Assembly: GCA_946188165.1 (NCBI GenBank)
Contig: CAMHTW010000030.1
Location: 1-41,142, forward strand
DNA from: an uncultured Prevotella sp.
GTDB taxonomy: Bacteria; Bacteroidota; Bacteroidia; Bacteroidales; Bacteroidaceae
DNA: 41,142 bases
Direction of reading: 5' to 3'
This document shows positions 17,793 through 25,958 of the stretch, piece after piece. The translations under genes and the position numbers were made by a program. Below the pieces are notes generated by a model. It did not search any database. It was not told the origin of the DNA and saw only the letters and a list, made by a program, of their open reading frames with translations. The stretch's first letter is position 1, and every line of letters starts with the position of its first letter.

Positions 17793-17828
17793 AAATCGGG
17801 CTGACCATTTGGTTGGCTCGATTTTTTT
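17793..17828 (+). terminator. intrinsic terminator of uxaB, overlapping the phoH promoter
   Basis: A 14-bp stem (AAATCGGGCTGACC with GGTTGGCTCGATTT, including G-U pairs) around ATTT, running into seven or more T residues. The loop and 3' arm contain the TTTG used as the -33 box of the next promoter. Confidence 0.85.
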
Positions 17829-17839
17829 CATTAATTTTG
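17808..17839 (+). promoter_or_regulatory. promoter of the phoH-purC-menG operon
   Basis: TTTG (17808-17811), a 20-base spacer and TAATTTTG (17832-17839) followed by CACCC, 27 bases before the phoH start. The -33 box is inside the uxaB terminator hairpin. Confidence 0.8.
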
Positions 17840-17866
17840 CACCCATATTAAGAAAATAACGTTATT

Positions 17867-18820
17867 TTGATAGAGAAGCATATTGTATTAGAGGACATTG
17901 ATCCTGTAGTGTTCTACGGTATAGGAAACCAACACTTACAGATGCTACGCGCCTTGTATCCCAAGTTGCGCATTGTGGCTCGCGACAACGTGATACGAAT
18001 TCTGGGTGACGAGGAACAGATGAGCGCCTTCGAGGAAAATGCCGAGAAATTGCGCCAGCACGTGCTGAAATTCAATGCCCTGTCGGAGGAAGACATACTG
18101 GATATTGTGAAGGGCAAGCGCGCCAAGGACGAAGTACCTGACGGTGTGGTATGCTATTCTATGTCTGGCAGAGCCATCAAGGCTCGCAGCGAGAACCAGC
18201 AGCACCTGATTGACGCCTATAACGATAACGACATGTTATTTGCCGTAGGCCCAGCCGGTACAGGAAAGACGTATCTTTCCATAGCATTAGCCGTCAAAGC
18301 CCTGAAAGAGAAAACGGCAAAGAAGATTATCCTTTCCCGCCCTGCCGTCGAAGCTGGTGAAAAGTTGGGATTCCTGCCTGGCGATATGAAGGATAAGATT
18401 GACCCCTATTTACAGCCACTGTATGATGCCTTGGAAGACATGTTGCCACAGGTGAAGCTACAGGATATGATGGAGAAACACGTCATACAGATAGCGCCGT
18501 TGGCCTTTATGCGCGGGCGTACGCTTAGTGATGCGGTTGTCATATTGGATGAGGCTCAGAACACCACACCTCAGCAAATCCGCATGTTCTTGACCCGCAT
18601 GGGATGGAATACGAAGATGATTATCACGGGTGACATGACGCAGATAGACCTGCCCCGATCGCAGAAATCCGGACTGGTTGAAGCCCTTGAAATACTACGC
18701 AGCGTTGAGGGTATCGGCATCGTAGAACTGAACCGCAAGGACATTGTGCGCCACAAACTGGTGACACGAATAGTCAATGCCTACGAGAAATTCGACAAGG
18801 GAGTGAAGAGTGAAGAGTGA
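17867..18820 (+). CDS. phoH: PhoH family ATPase
   Basis: A 317-aa PhoH/YbeZ-type ATPase, associated with RNA metabolism together with YbeY in other bacteria. Walker A is [11 protein letters not shown] (about residues 128-138) and Walker B is [11 protein letters not shown]. The start is TTG at 17867, giving the [15 protein letters not shown]-terminus; there is no ATG before the residue-25 methionine, so a TTG start is the only one retaining the N-terminal domain. The last residues, VKSEE, and the stop codon are encoded by a tandem GAGTGAA repeat. Confidence 0.92.
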   Translation: MIEKHIVLEDIDPVVFYGIGNQHLQMLRALYPKLRIVARDNVIRILGDEEQMSAFEENAEKLRQHVLKFNALSEEDILDIVKGKRAKDEVPDGVVCYSMSGRAIKARSENQQHLIDAYNDNDMLFAVGPAGTGKTYLSIALAVKALKEKTAKKIILSRPAVEAGEKLGFLPGDMKDKIDPYLQPLYDALEDMLPQVKLQDMMEKHVIQIAPLAFMRGRTLSDAVVILDEAQNTTPQQIRMFLTRMGWNTKMIITGDMTQIDLPRSQKSGLVEALEILRSVEGIGIVELNRKDIVRHKLVTRIVNAYEKFDKGVKSEE

Positions 18821-18842
18821 AGAGTGAAGAATTAAGAATTAA
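18801..18842. repeat. 6 x 7-bp tandem array (GAGTGAA then GAATTAA) across the phoH stop
   Basis: Units start at 18801, 18808, 18815 and 18822 (GAGTGAA) and at 18829 and 18836 (GAATTAA). The phoH TGA (18818-18820) is inside the third unit, and the array ends 7 bases before the purC ATG. So the array sets both the end of one gene and the spacer to the next. Confidence 0.95.
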
Positions 18843-18849
18843 AATAAAG

Positions 18850-19800
18850 ATGAAAGCATTAACAAAGACTGACTTCAAATTTGAAGGACAAAAGAGTGTG
18901 TACCATGGAAAGGTACGCGATGTGTATAACATCAATGACGACTTGATGGTCATGGTAGCTACCGACCGCATTTCAGCATTCGACGTCGTGCTACCGAAGG
19001 GTATTCCCTTCAAAGGACAGGTGTTGAACCAGATTGCAGCCAAGTTCCTGGATGCCACCACCGACATCTGTCCGAACTGGAAACTGGCTACGCCCGACCC
19101 CATGGTAACTGTAGGCCTGAAGTGCGAAGGTTTCCGTGTGGAGATGATTATCCGCTCAATTTTGACCGGTTCTGCCTGGCGCGAGTACAAGAACGGCTGC
19201 CGTGAACTGTGTGGTGTGAAACTGCCCGACGGCATGAAGGAAAACGAACGTTTCCCAGAACCCATCATCACTCCGACCACCAAGGCCGACGAGGGTCACG
19301 ATATGAACATCTCGAAGGAAGAAATCATCGCTCAAGGTATTGTTTCGGCTGAGGACTACGCCATCATGGAAGACTATACCCGCAAGATTTTTGCCCGTGG
19401 ACAGGAAATTGCCGCTAAGCGTGGACTTATCCTTGTTGATACCAAGTACGAGTTTGGCAAGCGCGACGGTAAAGTGTACTTGATTGACGAGATTCACACG
19501 CCCGACTCCAGCCGTTACTTCTATGCAGACGGCTACGAGGAAAAATTGGCCAAGGGCGAACCACAGCGTCAGCTGTCTAAAGAGTTCGTGCGCCAGTGGC
19601 TCATCGAGCACGACTTCATGAATGAGCCCGGACAAGTAATGCCCGAAATTACGGACGAGTATGCCGAAAGCGTCAGCGACCGTTATATCGAACTCTACGA
19701 GCACATCGTAGGCGAGAAGTTCGACAAGGCGACTGAAGAAGGTGACATTGCTGCACGTATCGAGCGCAACGTCAGCGAATACCTCAAAACACGCAAATAA
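18850..19800 (+). CDS. purC: phosphoribosylaminoimidazole-succinocarboxamide synthase
   Basis: A 316-aa SAICAR synthetase (CAIR plus aspartate plus ATP to SAICAR, purine step). The N-terminal [11 protein letters not shown] with [14 protein letters not shown] and the central [12 protein letters not shown] segment, then the LVDTKYEFG and [12 protein letters not shown] motifs, identify it. The length matches the longer yeast/Bacteroidota type. The ATG at 18850 follows the repeat array; the upstream in-frame ATG at 18817 overlaps phoH and encodes repeat-derived residues ([10 protein letters not shown]), so it is rejected. Confidence 0.97.
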   Translation: MKALTKTDFKFEGQKSVYHGKVRDVYNINDDLMVMVATDRISAFDVVLPKGIPFKGQVLNQIAAKFLDATTDICPNWKLATPDPMVTVGLKCEGFRVEMIIRSILTGSAWREYKNGCRELCGVKLPDGMKENERFPEPIITPTTKADEGHDMNISKEEIIAQGIVSAEDYAIMEDYTRKIFARGQEIAAKRGLILVDTKYEFGKRDGKVYLIDEIHTPDSSRYFYADGYEEKLAKGEPQRQLSKEFVRQWLIEHDFMNEPGQVMPEITDEYAESVSDRYIELYEHIVGEKFDKATEEGDIAARIERNVSEYLKTRK

Positions 19801-19838
19801 ATGTGGATTTGCAGTCCTACTGCAGTCAGAGAAATGAT

Positions 19839-20570
19839 ATGTACCAGCAAGAGACGATAAAACCCTATAACGAGGGCGAGAAGACGACACAGGTGGAGCA
19901 GATGTTCGACAACATCGCTTCCACCTACGATACGCTGAACCATCGTCTCTCATGGGATATTGACAAGGGATGGCGCCGCAAGGCTATTCGCCAACTGCAA
20001 CAGCACCACCCCCAGTCGATACTCGATATTGCCACAGGTACAGGCGACTTTGCCATCATGGCAGCCCAGATGCTGGCGCCCCAGCAACTGATTGGAGCTG
20101 ACATCAGCGAGGGCATGATGGATATTGGCAGACAAAAGGTAAAAAAAGCAGGACTCGATAGCATCATCAGCTTCGAGCGCGAAGACTGTACGGCACTCTC
20201 CTATGCTGACGACACTTTCGATGCAGTGACGGCGGCCTTTGGCATCCGCAACTTTGCCGCCCTCGACAAAGGTCTTTCAGAGATGTGCCGTGTGCTAAAA
20301 AAAGGTGGTCACCTCAGCATTGTCGAATTGACATCACCAGTCAGTTTCCCCATGAAGCAGTTGTTCCACGCCTATTCCCACACGGTATTGCCAGTCTATG
20401 GGCGCATCATCTCAAAGGACAGTTCTGCCTACTCCTATCTCACCAAGACCATCGAGGCCTTTCCCCAAGGCGAAGAGATGGTAGAGATACTGAAAAAAGC
20501 AGGATTTCTGGAAGCCAGGTTCAAACGACTGACATTTGGCATCTGTACCATGTATTTTGCAACCAAATAA
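19839..20570 (+). CDS. menG: demethylmenaquinone methyltransferase
   Basis: A 243-aa class I SAM methyltransferase of the UbiE/MenG family, adding the last methyl group of menaquinone. Motif I is [14 protein letters not shown], followed by [12 protein letters not shown] and [13 protein letters not shown], and the family mark [21 protein letters not shown] is near the start. The ATG at 19839 ([10 protein letters not shown]) is chosen over a GTG at 19803. Bacteroidota use menaquinone for anaerobic fumarate respiration, which fits the Dcu-type carrier downstream. Confidence 0.95.
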   Translation: MYQQETIKPYNEGEKTTQVEQMFDNIASTYDTLNHRLSWDIDKGWRRKAIRQLQQHHPQSILDIATGTGDFAIMAAQMLAPQQLIGADISEGMMDIGRQKVKKAGLDSIISFEREDCTALSYADDTFDAVTAAFGIRNFAALDKGLSEMCRVLKKGGHLSIVELTSPVSFPMKQLFHAYSHTVLPVYGRIISKDSSAYSYLTKTIEAFPQGEEMVEILKKAGFLEARFKRLTFGICTMYFATK

Positions 20571-20587
20571 ACTAAATAGTATTCATT

Positions 20588-21334
20588 ATGGAAAAGTACG
20601 GACTTATCGGATACCCTCTCGGACATTCGTTCTCTATCAGTTACTTCAATCAGATGTTTCAGGACGAAGGCATTGATGCCGTGTATGAGAATTTCGAGAT
20701 TCCCACAATCGATGCACTACCAGAGGTTCTCGATTCTAACCCCAACTTACGTGGACTGAATGTGACGATACCCTATAAAGAGAAGGTTTTGCCATTCCTT
20801 GATAGCGTGTCACCAGAAGCTCGTGCCATTGGAGCCGTTAATGTCATTCGCGTCACGCACGAAGGCAACAATGTCAAACTGAAAGGTTACAATTCGGATG
20901 TGATAGGTTTCACGAAGAGCATAGAATCCATGCTTGACAAGAAATGGCATAAGAAAGCCCTCATTCTCGGTACAGGCGGTGCCTCAAAAGCCATTGACTA
21001 TGGACTGCGCAATCTGGGCTTAGAGACGGTATTTGTCAGCCGTTACGAGCGTCCCGGTACCATCCAGTACTCGACTATTACTCCAGAGGTTATTCAGGAG
21101 TATAATGTTGTCGTCAACTGTACACCTATGGGCATGTATCCCAAGACGGAAGTGTGTCCTCTCCTGCCCTACGAGGCTATGGATCAGCATACCATCCTCT
21201 ACGACCTGATATACAATCCTGACGAGACCAAGTTCATGAAACTGGGTATGAAATATGGTGCACAAACCAAGAACGGACTGGAGATGTTGCTTTTGCAGGC
21301 CTTTGCTTCATGGGAGTTCTGGCACGAAAAGTGA
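20588..21334 (+). CDS. aroE: shikimate dehydrogenase
   Basis: A 248-aa AroE reducing 3-dehydroshikimate to shikimate with NADPH. The N-terminal YGLIGYPLGHSFS, substrate-site NVTIPYKEKV (catalytic Lys) and Rossmann GTGGASKAI are clear, with NCTPMGMYP and the C-terminal NGLEMLLLQA. It is slightly shorter than the usual 270 residues. It lies 17 bases after menG, supplying chorismate precursors for aromatics and menaquinone. Confidence 0.96.
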   Translation: MEKYGLIGYPLGHSFSISYFNQMFQDEGIDAVYENFEIPTIDALPEVLDSNPNLRGLNVTIPYKEKVLPFLDSVSPEARAIGAVNVIRVTHEGNNVKLKGYNSDVIGFTKSIESMLDKKWHKKALILGTGGASKAIDYGLRNLGLETVFVSRYERPGTIQYSTITPEVIQEYNVVVNCTPMGMYPKTEVCPLLPYEAMDQHTILYDLIYNPDETKFMKLGMKYGAQTKNGLEMLLLQAFASWEFWHEK

Positions 21335-21335
21335 T

Positions 21336-21412
21336 TGAACGTTGAACATTAAACATTAAACATTAAACATTAAACATTAAACAATAAACAATAAACGTTA
21401 AACATTAAACAT
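21336..21412. repeat. 11 x 7-bp tandem array (TAAACAT type) between aroE and purM
   Basis: Eleven consecutive heptads run from 21336 to 21412: TGAACGT, TGAACAT, TAAACAT four times, TAAACAA twice, TAAACGT and TAAACAT twice. The array fills the whole aroE-purM gap, from one base after the aroE stop to 4 bases before the purM ATG. No promoter is seen inside it. Confidence 0.97.
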
Positions 21413-21416
21413 TGAT

Positions 21417-22580
21417 ATGGACAATCGATATATGATGCGTGGCGTAAGTGCCGCCAAAGAGGACGTACATAACGCTATCAAGAACATTGACAAAGGCATT
21501 TTCCCACAGGCTTTCTGCAAAATCATTCCCGATATCTTAGGTGGTGACCCAGAATATTGCAACATCATGCACGCTGACGGTGCCGGCACCAAGTCGGCTT
21601 TGGCTTATATGTACTGGAAAGAAACAGGCGACCTCTCCGTATGGAAGGGTATCGCCCAAGATGCTATCGTGATGAATACTGACGATCTGCTGTGCGTAGG
21701 TGCCGTAGATAACATCCTTGTTAGCTCTACCATCGGGCGCAACAAGATGCTCATCCCCGGGGAGGTTATCTCTGCTATTATCAATGGTACGGACGAGTTG
21801 TTGGCTGAACTCCGTGAAATGGGTATAGGCATTTATCCAACAGGTGGCGAGACAGCTGATGTGGGCGATTTGGTACGCACTATCATCGTAGACAGCACAG
21901 TGACCTGCCGCATGAAGCGCTCAGACGTCATCGATAATGCTAACATCCGTCCAGGTGACGTCATCGTAGGCCTGTCTTCTACGGGTCAAGCTACATACGA
22001 GAAGGGCTACAACGGCGGTATGGGCTCTAATGGTCTGACTTCTGCCCGTCACGATGTCTTTGCCAAGTATCTGGCTGTGAACTATCCTGAAAGTTACGAC
22101 CATGCCGTACCCGATGAACTGGTGTATAGCGGTAAGTACAAGCTGACGGACGCTGTAGCTGGTTCTCCTATTGACGCAGGCCATCTTGTACTCTCTCCTA
22201 CTCGCACCTATGCGCCTGTCATCAAGAAACTATTGGACGAGTTGCGCACAGAGATTCACGGAATGGTACACTGTACTGGCGGTGCACAAACCAAGGTTCT
22301 GCACTTCGTCAACGACAACTGCAAGGTGGTCAAGGACAACATGTTTCCCGTTCCCCCATTATTCCATGCCATCCATGAGTGTTCTGGCACTGACTGGAAG
22401 GAGATGTACCAGGTGTTCAATATGGGTCACCGTATGGAGATATACGTCCGTCCTGAGGTTGCTCAGCAGGTCATCGCCCTCTCGAAGTCGTTTAACATCG
22501 ACGCTCAGATTGTCGGTCACATTGAGGAAGGCAAGAAAAGCCTTACCATTAAGAGTGAATTCGGTACTTTCGAATATTAA
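21417..22580 (+). CDS. purM: phosphoribosylformylglycinamidine cyclo-ligase
   Basis: A 387-aa AIR synthetase (FGAM plus ATP to AIR), second purine gene in this operon. Visible family motifs are HADGAGTKSALAY, AIVMNTDDLLCVGA and GGETADVGDLV, and the C-terminal half with HCTGGAQTKV and VFNMGHRMEIYV. It is longer than the enterobacterial enzyme (about 345), matching the Bacteroidota form. Its start follows the heptad array directly, so translation may depend on upstream transcription through the repeats. Confidence 0.95.
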   Translation: MDNRYMMRGVSAAKEDVHNAIKNIDKGIFPQAFCKIIPDILGGDPEYCNIMHADGAGTKSALAYMYWKETGDLSVWKGIAQDAIVMNTDDLLCVGAVDNILVSSTIGRNKMLIPGEVISAIINGTDELLAELREMGIGIYPTGGETADVGDLVRTIIVDSTVTCRMKRSDVIDNANIRPGDVIVGLSSTGQATYEKGYNGGMGSNGLTSARHDVFAKYLAVNYPESYDHAVPDELVYSGKYKLTDAVAGSPIDAGHLVLSPTRTYAPVIKKLLDELRTEIHGMVHCTGGAQTKVLHFVNDNCKVVKDNMFPVPPLFHAIHECSGTDWKEMYQVFNMGHRMEIYVRPEVAQQVIALSKSFNIDAQIVGHIEEGKKSLTIKSEFGTFEY

Positions 22581-22618
22581 CAATTCATCATCTTTATCAA
22601 ACTAAAAAACTATTACTT

Positions 22619-24064
22619 ATGTCATTATTAATGATTCTCCAACTGATGATAGTGCTGGGCGCCCTTTGGGTTGGCTCACGCTATGGAAGTTTGGCACTGG
22701 GTGCAATCTCAGGTATTGGTCTGGCCCTGCTGGTATTCGGTTTCGGCTTAAAGCCAGGTACTCCTCCCACTGATGTTATCTACATCATCATTGCTGCCGT
22801 TACGTGTGCTGGTATCATGCAAGCCTCAGGGGGTATGGACTGGCTGATACAAATGGCTGAACGGTTGTTGCGCAAACATCCAGATCGCATTACATTCTTA
22901 GCTCCACTGACCACATTCTTTCTAACCGTTTTGGTTGGAACTGGCCATGTCGTATATACCTTAATGCCAATTATTTGCGACATTGCAATAAAGAAAGGCA
23001 TCAGACCAGAACGCCCTTGCGGCGTGGCTTCCATTGCGTCACAGGTAGGAATTACCTGTTCACCGATTGCAGCTGCTGTCGTGGCTTTTGTCAGCATCTC
23101 TAACACCAATGGTTTTAACATTACTATTCCACAAGTACTGATGGTCTCGATCCCCGCTTGTCTGTGTGGACTAATGGCAGCTGCCTCTGCTTCATATCAT
23201 CGCGGACTCGACTTGGACAAAGACCCCGAGTTCCAAAAGAAAATAGCCGACCCCGTACAGCGTGAATACATTTATGGTTCGAATGCAACCACACTCGACA
23301 AGGAGATTCCACAGTCGGCCAAGAACGCCGTATTCATCTTTTTGGGTGCACTGGCCGTCATCGTGTTCTTCGCTATTTTCCAGGAAGCGTTGCCTACCTA
23401 CAAAACCTTACGTGCCGTTCATGATGCCAATGCCCTCTATATAAACCCACACTTGTCAGTTTCGGGCGACCAGCTGGTGAAGGCGAATGTTTATCTGAAG
23501 GGTACAACCGAATGGTATGACAAGACACTGCCCATGAACATCGTCATTCAGATTGTTATGATTTCCGCCGCCGCCTTGATGATTATATTCTGTAAGGCAG
23601 CCCCAAAGAAAGCCGTTGCCGGTCCTGTGTGGCAGTCGGGTATGGTGGCAGTTGTCGCTATCTACGGTATTGCATGGCTGGCTGACACTTATTTTGCTAA
23701 TTACTTGAACGAGATGAAGGTGATGATGGCTGGTGTTGTAGCGATGTATCCTTGGAGCATTGCCTTGGTGTTCTTCATTGTATCCGTGCTCATCAATTCA
23801 CAAGGCGCAGTTGTCGTTGCCATGCTGCCGCTGGCCTATCAGTTGGGTATTGAAGGTCCCGTTTTGCTGGGTGTTCTGCCTAGTGTTTACGGTTATTTCT
23901 TCATCCCCAATTATCCATCGGATATTGCTACGGTAAACTTTGACCGCTCGGGAACTACCGTTATTGGAAAGTACCTGCTGAACCACTCGTTCATGATGCC
24001 TGGCCTGATTTGCGTTTTCACGTCAACGATCGTTGCCTACATACTCTCGTCTTTATTCTACTAA
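22619..24064 (+). CDS. DcuA/DcuB-family anaerobic C4-dicarboxylate carrier
   Basis: A 481-aa polytopic membrane protein. The first 150 residues match DcuA/DcuB closely in pattern: LALGAISGIGLALLVF, KPGTPPTDVI, ASGGMDWLI.MAERLLRKHP, TFFLTVLVGTGHVVYTLMP and QVGITCSPIAAAVV. About ten hydrophobic segments are visible, and a soluble loop of about 80 residues (near 255-305) is longer than in E. coli DcuB. These carriers exchange fumarate, malate, aspartate and succinate. With menG in the same operon, a role in fumarate respiration or succinate export is likely (inference). Confidence 0.88.
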   Translation: MSLLMILQLMIVLGALWVGSRYGSLALGAISGIGLALLVFGFGLKPGTPPTDVIYIIIAAVTCAGIMQASGGMDWLIQMAERLLRKHPDRITFLAPLTTFFLTVLVGTGHVVYTLMPIICDIAIKKGIRPERPCGVASIASQVGITCSPIAAAVVAFVSISNTNGFNITIPQVLMVSIPACLCGLMAAASASYHRGLDLDKDPEFQKKIADPVQREYIYGSNATTLDKEIPQSAKNAVFIFLGALAVIVFFAIFQEALPTYKTLRAVHDANALYINPHLSVSGDQLVKANVYLKGTTEWYDKTLPMNIVIQIVMISAAALMIIFCKAAPKKAVAGPVWQSGMVAVVAIYGIAWLADTYFANYLNEMKVMMAGVVAMYPWSIALVFFIVSVLINSQGAVVVAMLPLAYQLGIEGPVLLGVLPSVYGYFFIPNYPSDIATVNFDRSGTTVIGKYLLNHSFMMPGLICVFTSTIVAYILSSLFY

Positions 24065-24685
24065 ATGGATATCATACAGAAATACTTTCCACAATTGTCG
24101 GCAGAGCAACTACGACAGGTTGCTCTGCTTGATGAGTTGTATCGCGACTGGAATGCCAAAATCAATGTCATATCGCGCAAGGACATTGACAATCTTTATG
24201 AGCATCATGTATTACACTCGATGGCCATTGCCAAGATGGTAAATTTCCGCCCAGGCACCCGCATTCTTGACTTCGGCACAGGAGGCGGTTTCCCTGGTAT
24301 TCCGCTTGCCATCCTCTTTCCCGAATGCCAGTTCAAACTGATTGACGGCACGGGCAAGAAGATACGCGTGGCACAGGAGGTATGCAACGCCATAGGACTG
24401 AAGAACTGCGTCCCAGAACACCTTCGTGGCGAAGATGAAAAGGGAAAGTACGACTTCATCGTCAGCCGCGCAGTGATGCCCCTACCCGACCTTGTCAAAA
24501 TTATCAAGAAGAACATAGCCAAAGAGCAACGGAATGCACTGCCCAATGGTGTCATCTGCCTGAAAGGCGGCAATCTTGAGGGTGAACTGCAACCCTATCG
24601 CAAGATTGTGGAAACTGCTGAACTGAGCCAGTGGTTCAGCGAAGAATGGTTTAAGGAGAAATCTATTATCTATCTGCCCCTATGA
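24065..24685 (+). CDS. rsmG: 16S rRNA (guanine527-N7)-methyltransferase
   Basis: A 206-aa RsmG/GidB, methylating G527 of 16S rRNA. The SAM site reads ILDFGTGGGFPGIPLAI (about residues 75-91), preceded by WNAKINVISRKDIDNLYEHH, with the family's FIVSRAV later. The ATG follows the carrier's stop with no gap (TAAATG), and its own stop overlaps the next gene as ATGA (24682-24685). Confidence 0.96.
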   Translation: MDIIQKYFPQLSAEQLRQVALLDELYRDWNAKINVISRKDIDNLYEHHVLHSMAIAKMVNFRPGTRILDFGTGGGFPGIPLAILFPECQFKLIDGTGKKIRVAQEVCNAIGLKNCVPEHLRGEDEKGKYDFIVSRAVMPLPDLVKIIKKNIAKEQRNALPNGVICLKGGNLEGELQPYRKIVETAELSQWFSEEWFKEKSIIYLPL

Positions 24686-25326
24686 ATATCAAACGATTGA
24701 TGTGTAATCCGCTGCAGGAGAACTGTTATGTGGTCAGCGACGAGACGAAAGAGTGTGTCATCATTGACTGCGGTGCCTACTACGATGAAGAGAAGGAGGC
24801 ATTGGTTTCGTATATCGCCCAGAACGATTTGAAACCTGTTCATCTGCTTGCCACCCATGGTCACTTAGACCACAATTTCGGCAATGCCTTCATTTACAAC
24901 CAATATGGTCTGCAAGTGGAAATCTGTGCTGAAGACCAGAATCTGGTAGAACATCTTAGGGAATGTGCATCTGCCCTCTTTGGCATGGATATTAAGGAGG
25001 AACAGCCACCTGTAGGACGACTGCTCAAACATGGCGACGTCATCACTTTCGGCAACCTTACGCTGAAAGTACTGCAAACGCCAGGCCATAGCCACGGGTC
25101 GGCTCTGTTCTATTGCGAAGAAGAACACACTGTATTCACTGGTGACACCCTGTTCCGCATGAGCATCGGGCGCACCGACTTCCCTGAAAGTAGTTGGGCA
25201 GAGATGGAACAAAGCTTAAAGACTGTCGTCAAGCAACTGCCAAAAGAAACCATCGTACTCTCTGGTCACGGCCCACAAAGTACGATTGGTGATGAATTAC
25301 AGTATAACCTTTATCTCAAGGCATAA
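24682..25326 (+). CDS. metallo-beta-lactamase-fold hydrolase (glyoxalase II-like)
   Basis: A 214-aa MBL-fold protein like the YcbL/GloB-type thioester hydrolases. The metal site HxHxDH reads THGHLDH (about 54-60); the second-site histidine is in TPGHSHGSALFY, the bridging aspartate in FTGDTLF, and the last histidine in LSGHGP. The substrate is unknown. It closes the core plus-strand operon, and its stop is followed by two hairpins. Confidence 0.9.
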   Translation: MNIKRLMCNPLQENCYVVSDETKECVIIDCGAYYDEEKEALVSYIAQNDLKPVHLLATHGHLDHNFGNAFIYNQYGLQVEICAEDQNLVEHLRECASALFGMDIKEEQPPVGRLLKHGDVITFGNLTLKVLQTPGHSHGSALFYCEEEHTVFTGDTLFRMSIGRTDFPESSWAEMEQSLKTVVKQLPKETIVLSGHGPQSTIGDELQYNLYLKA

Positions 25327-25340
25327 CCTTGAACTACATT

Positions 25341-25381
25341 CGAGCTTGCTCAAGTTCGGTAGATTGAGTAAACTCATCTAC
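25341..25381. terminator. two adjacent hairpins between convergent operons
   Basis: Hairpin 1: CGAGCTTG/CAAGTTCG around CT (25341-25358). Hairpin 2: GTAGATTGAGT and ACTCATCTAC around AA (25359-25381), with one bulged T; its right arm covers the stop codon of the peptidase gene on the minus strand. They lie exactly where the rightward core operon meets the leftward accessory module, so a bidirectional terminator is likely, although T tracts are poor. Confidence 0.55.
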
Positions 25382-25866
25382 ACTCGCAAAAACACAATCT
25401 TACGCCTATTACCCTCAGGACGTACGGCGAAGTGTAGCCAGTAGGTGCCTTTGGCATTGCGTTCCATCAGCAACTCGTCGAAGTCCTCCCTACCCTCGTC
25501 TGCTATATCCAGCAGGATGACGGCATAACGCAACAGTTGTTCCATACCATTAACATGGATATCCACGGCGCACCCCGTCAGGTGGTTTGAGTTCGCAGCA
25601 CCACCCACCGCCTTATTCACTTGCGGACTCCTATACCCGCTGTTAATCACAATCGGCTCTTCATTTTTATTTTTTATTTTATCTTTTATATTTATGTTGT
25701 ACTTTTGGCGCAACCGCTCCAGCCAACTGCACAGGCGTTTCAAGTTCTCAATATGTACGCGCGATGGGATGTTCCCATCCGCTGTCTTCACACTCGTTTT
25801 GCACATCTCAGCGAGCGTAAAGTGCTCGCTGAGTCGTGCGTTCTTATTAATATCTACGTTCTTCAT
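25378..25866 (-). CDS. M15-family metallopeptidase (D-Ala-D-Ala carboxypeptidase-like)
   Basis: A 162-aa protein of the Peptidase_M15_3 type. Zinc-site residues are visible in SNHLTGCAVDI (His95, Asp102) and in WLHFAV (His145), after the fold mark NSGYRSPQVNKAVGG. These enzymes cleave peptidoglycan cross-link peptides or act as endolysins. No signal peptide is present, so export would need another route or lysis. Residues about 60-70 are low-complexity (IKDKIKNKNEE), encoded by an A/T-rich repeat-like stretch. It is last in the accessory module, after the primase gene. Confidence 0.85.
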   Translation of the reverse strand: MKNVDINKNARLSEHFTLAEMCKTSVKTADGNIPSRVHIENLKRLCSWLERLRQKYNINIKDKIKNKNEEPIVINSGYRSPQVNKAVGGAANSNHLTGCAVDIHVNGMEQLLRYAVILLDIADEGREDFDELLMERNAKGTYWLHFAVRPEGNRRKIVFLRV

Positions 25867-25930
25867 TTCTCATTTTCTCATTATCTCAATTTCTCATTTT
25901 CTCATTTTCTCAATTTCTCAATTTCTAATT
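25867..25930. repeat. 8 x 8-bp tandem array (TTCTCATT type)
   Basis: Eight consecutive octamers: TTCTCATT twice, ATCTCAAT, TTCTCATT twice, TTCTCAAT twice, TTCTAATT. The array begins at the base just upstream of the peptidase ATG and forms most of the primase-peptidase gap. Confidence 0.93.
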
Positions 25931-25934
25931 ATCT

Positions 25935-25958
25935 TTGTCGACTTGTCGACTTGTCGAC
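25935..25958. repeat. 3 x 8-bp tandem repeat TTGTCGAC
   Basis: Three perfect copies of TTGTCGAC, each holding the palindrome GTCGAC, end exactly at the primase stop codon. The evenly spaced palindromes could be a binding site or a hairpin former. Confidence 0.93.

Noticed and set aside
21336..21412. Possible CRISPR array
   Set aside because: Units are 7 bases with no spacers and there are no cas genes; it is a simple tandem array.
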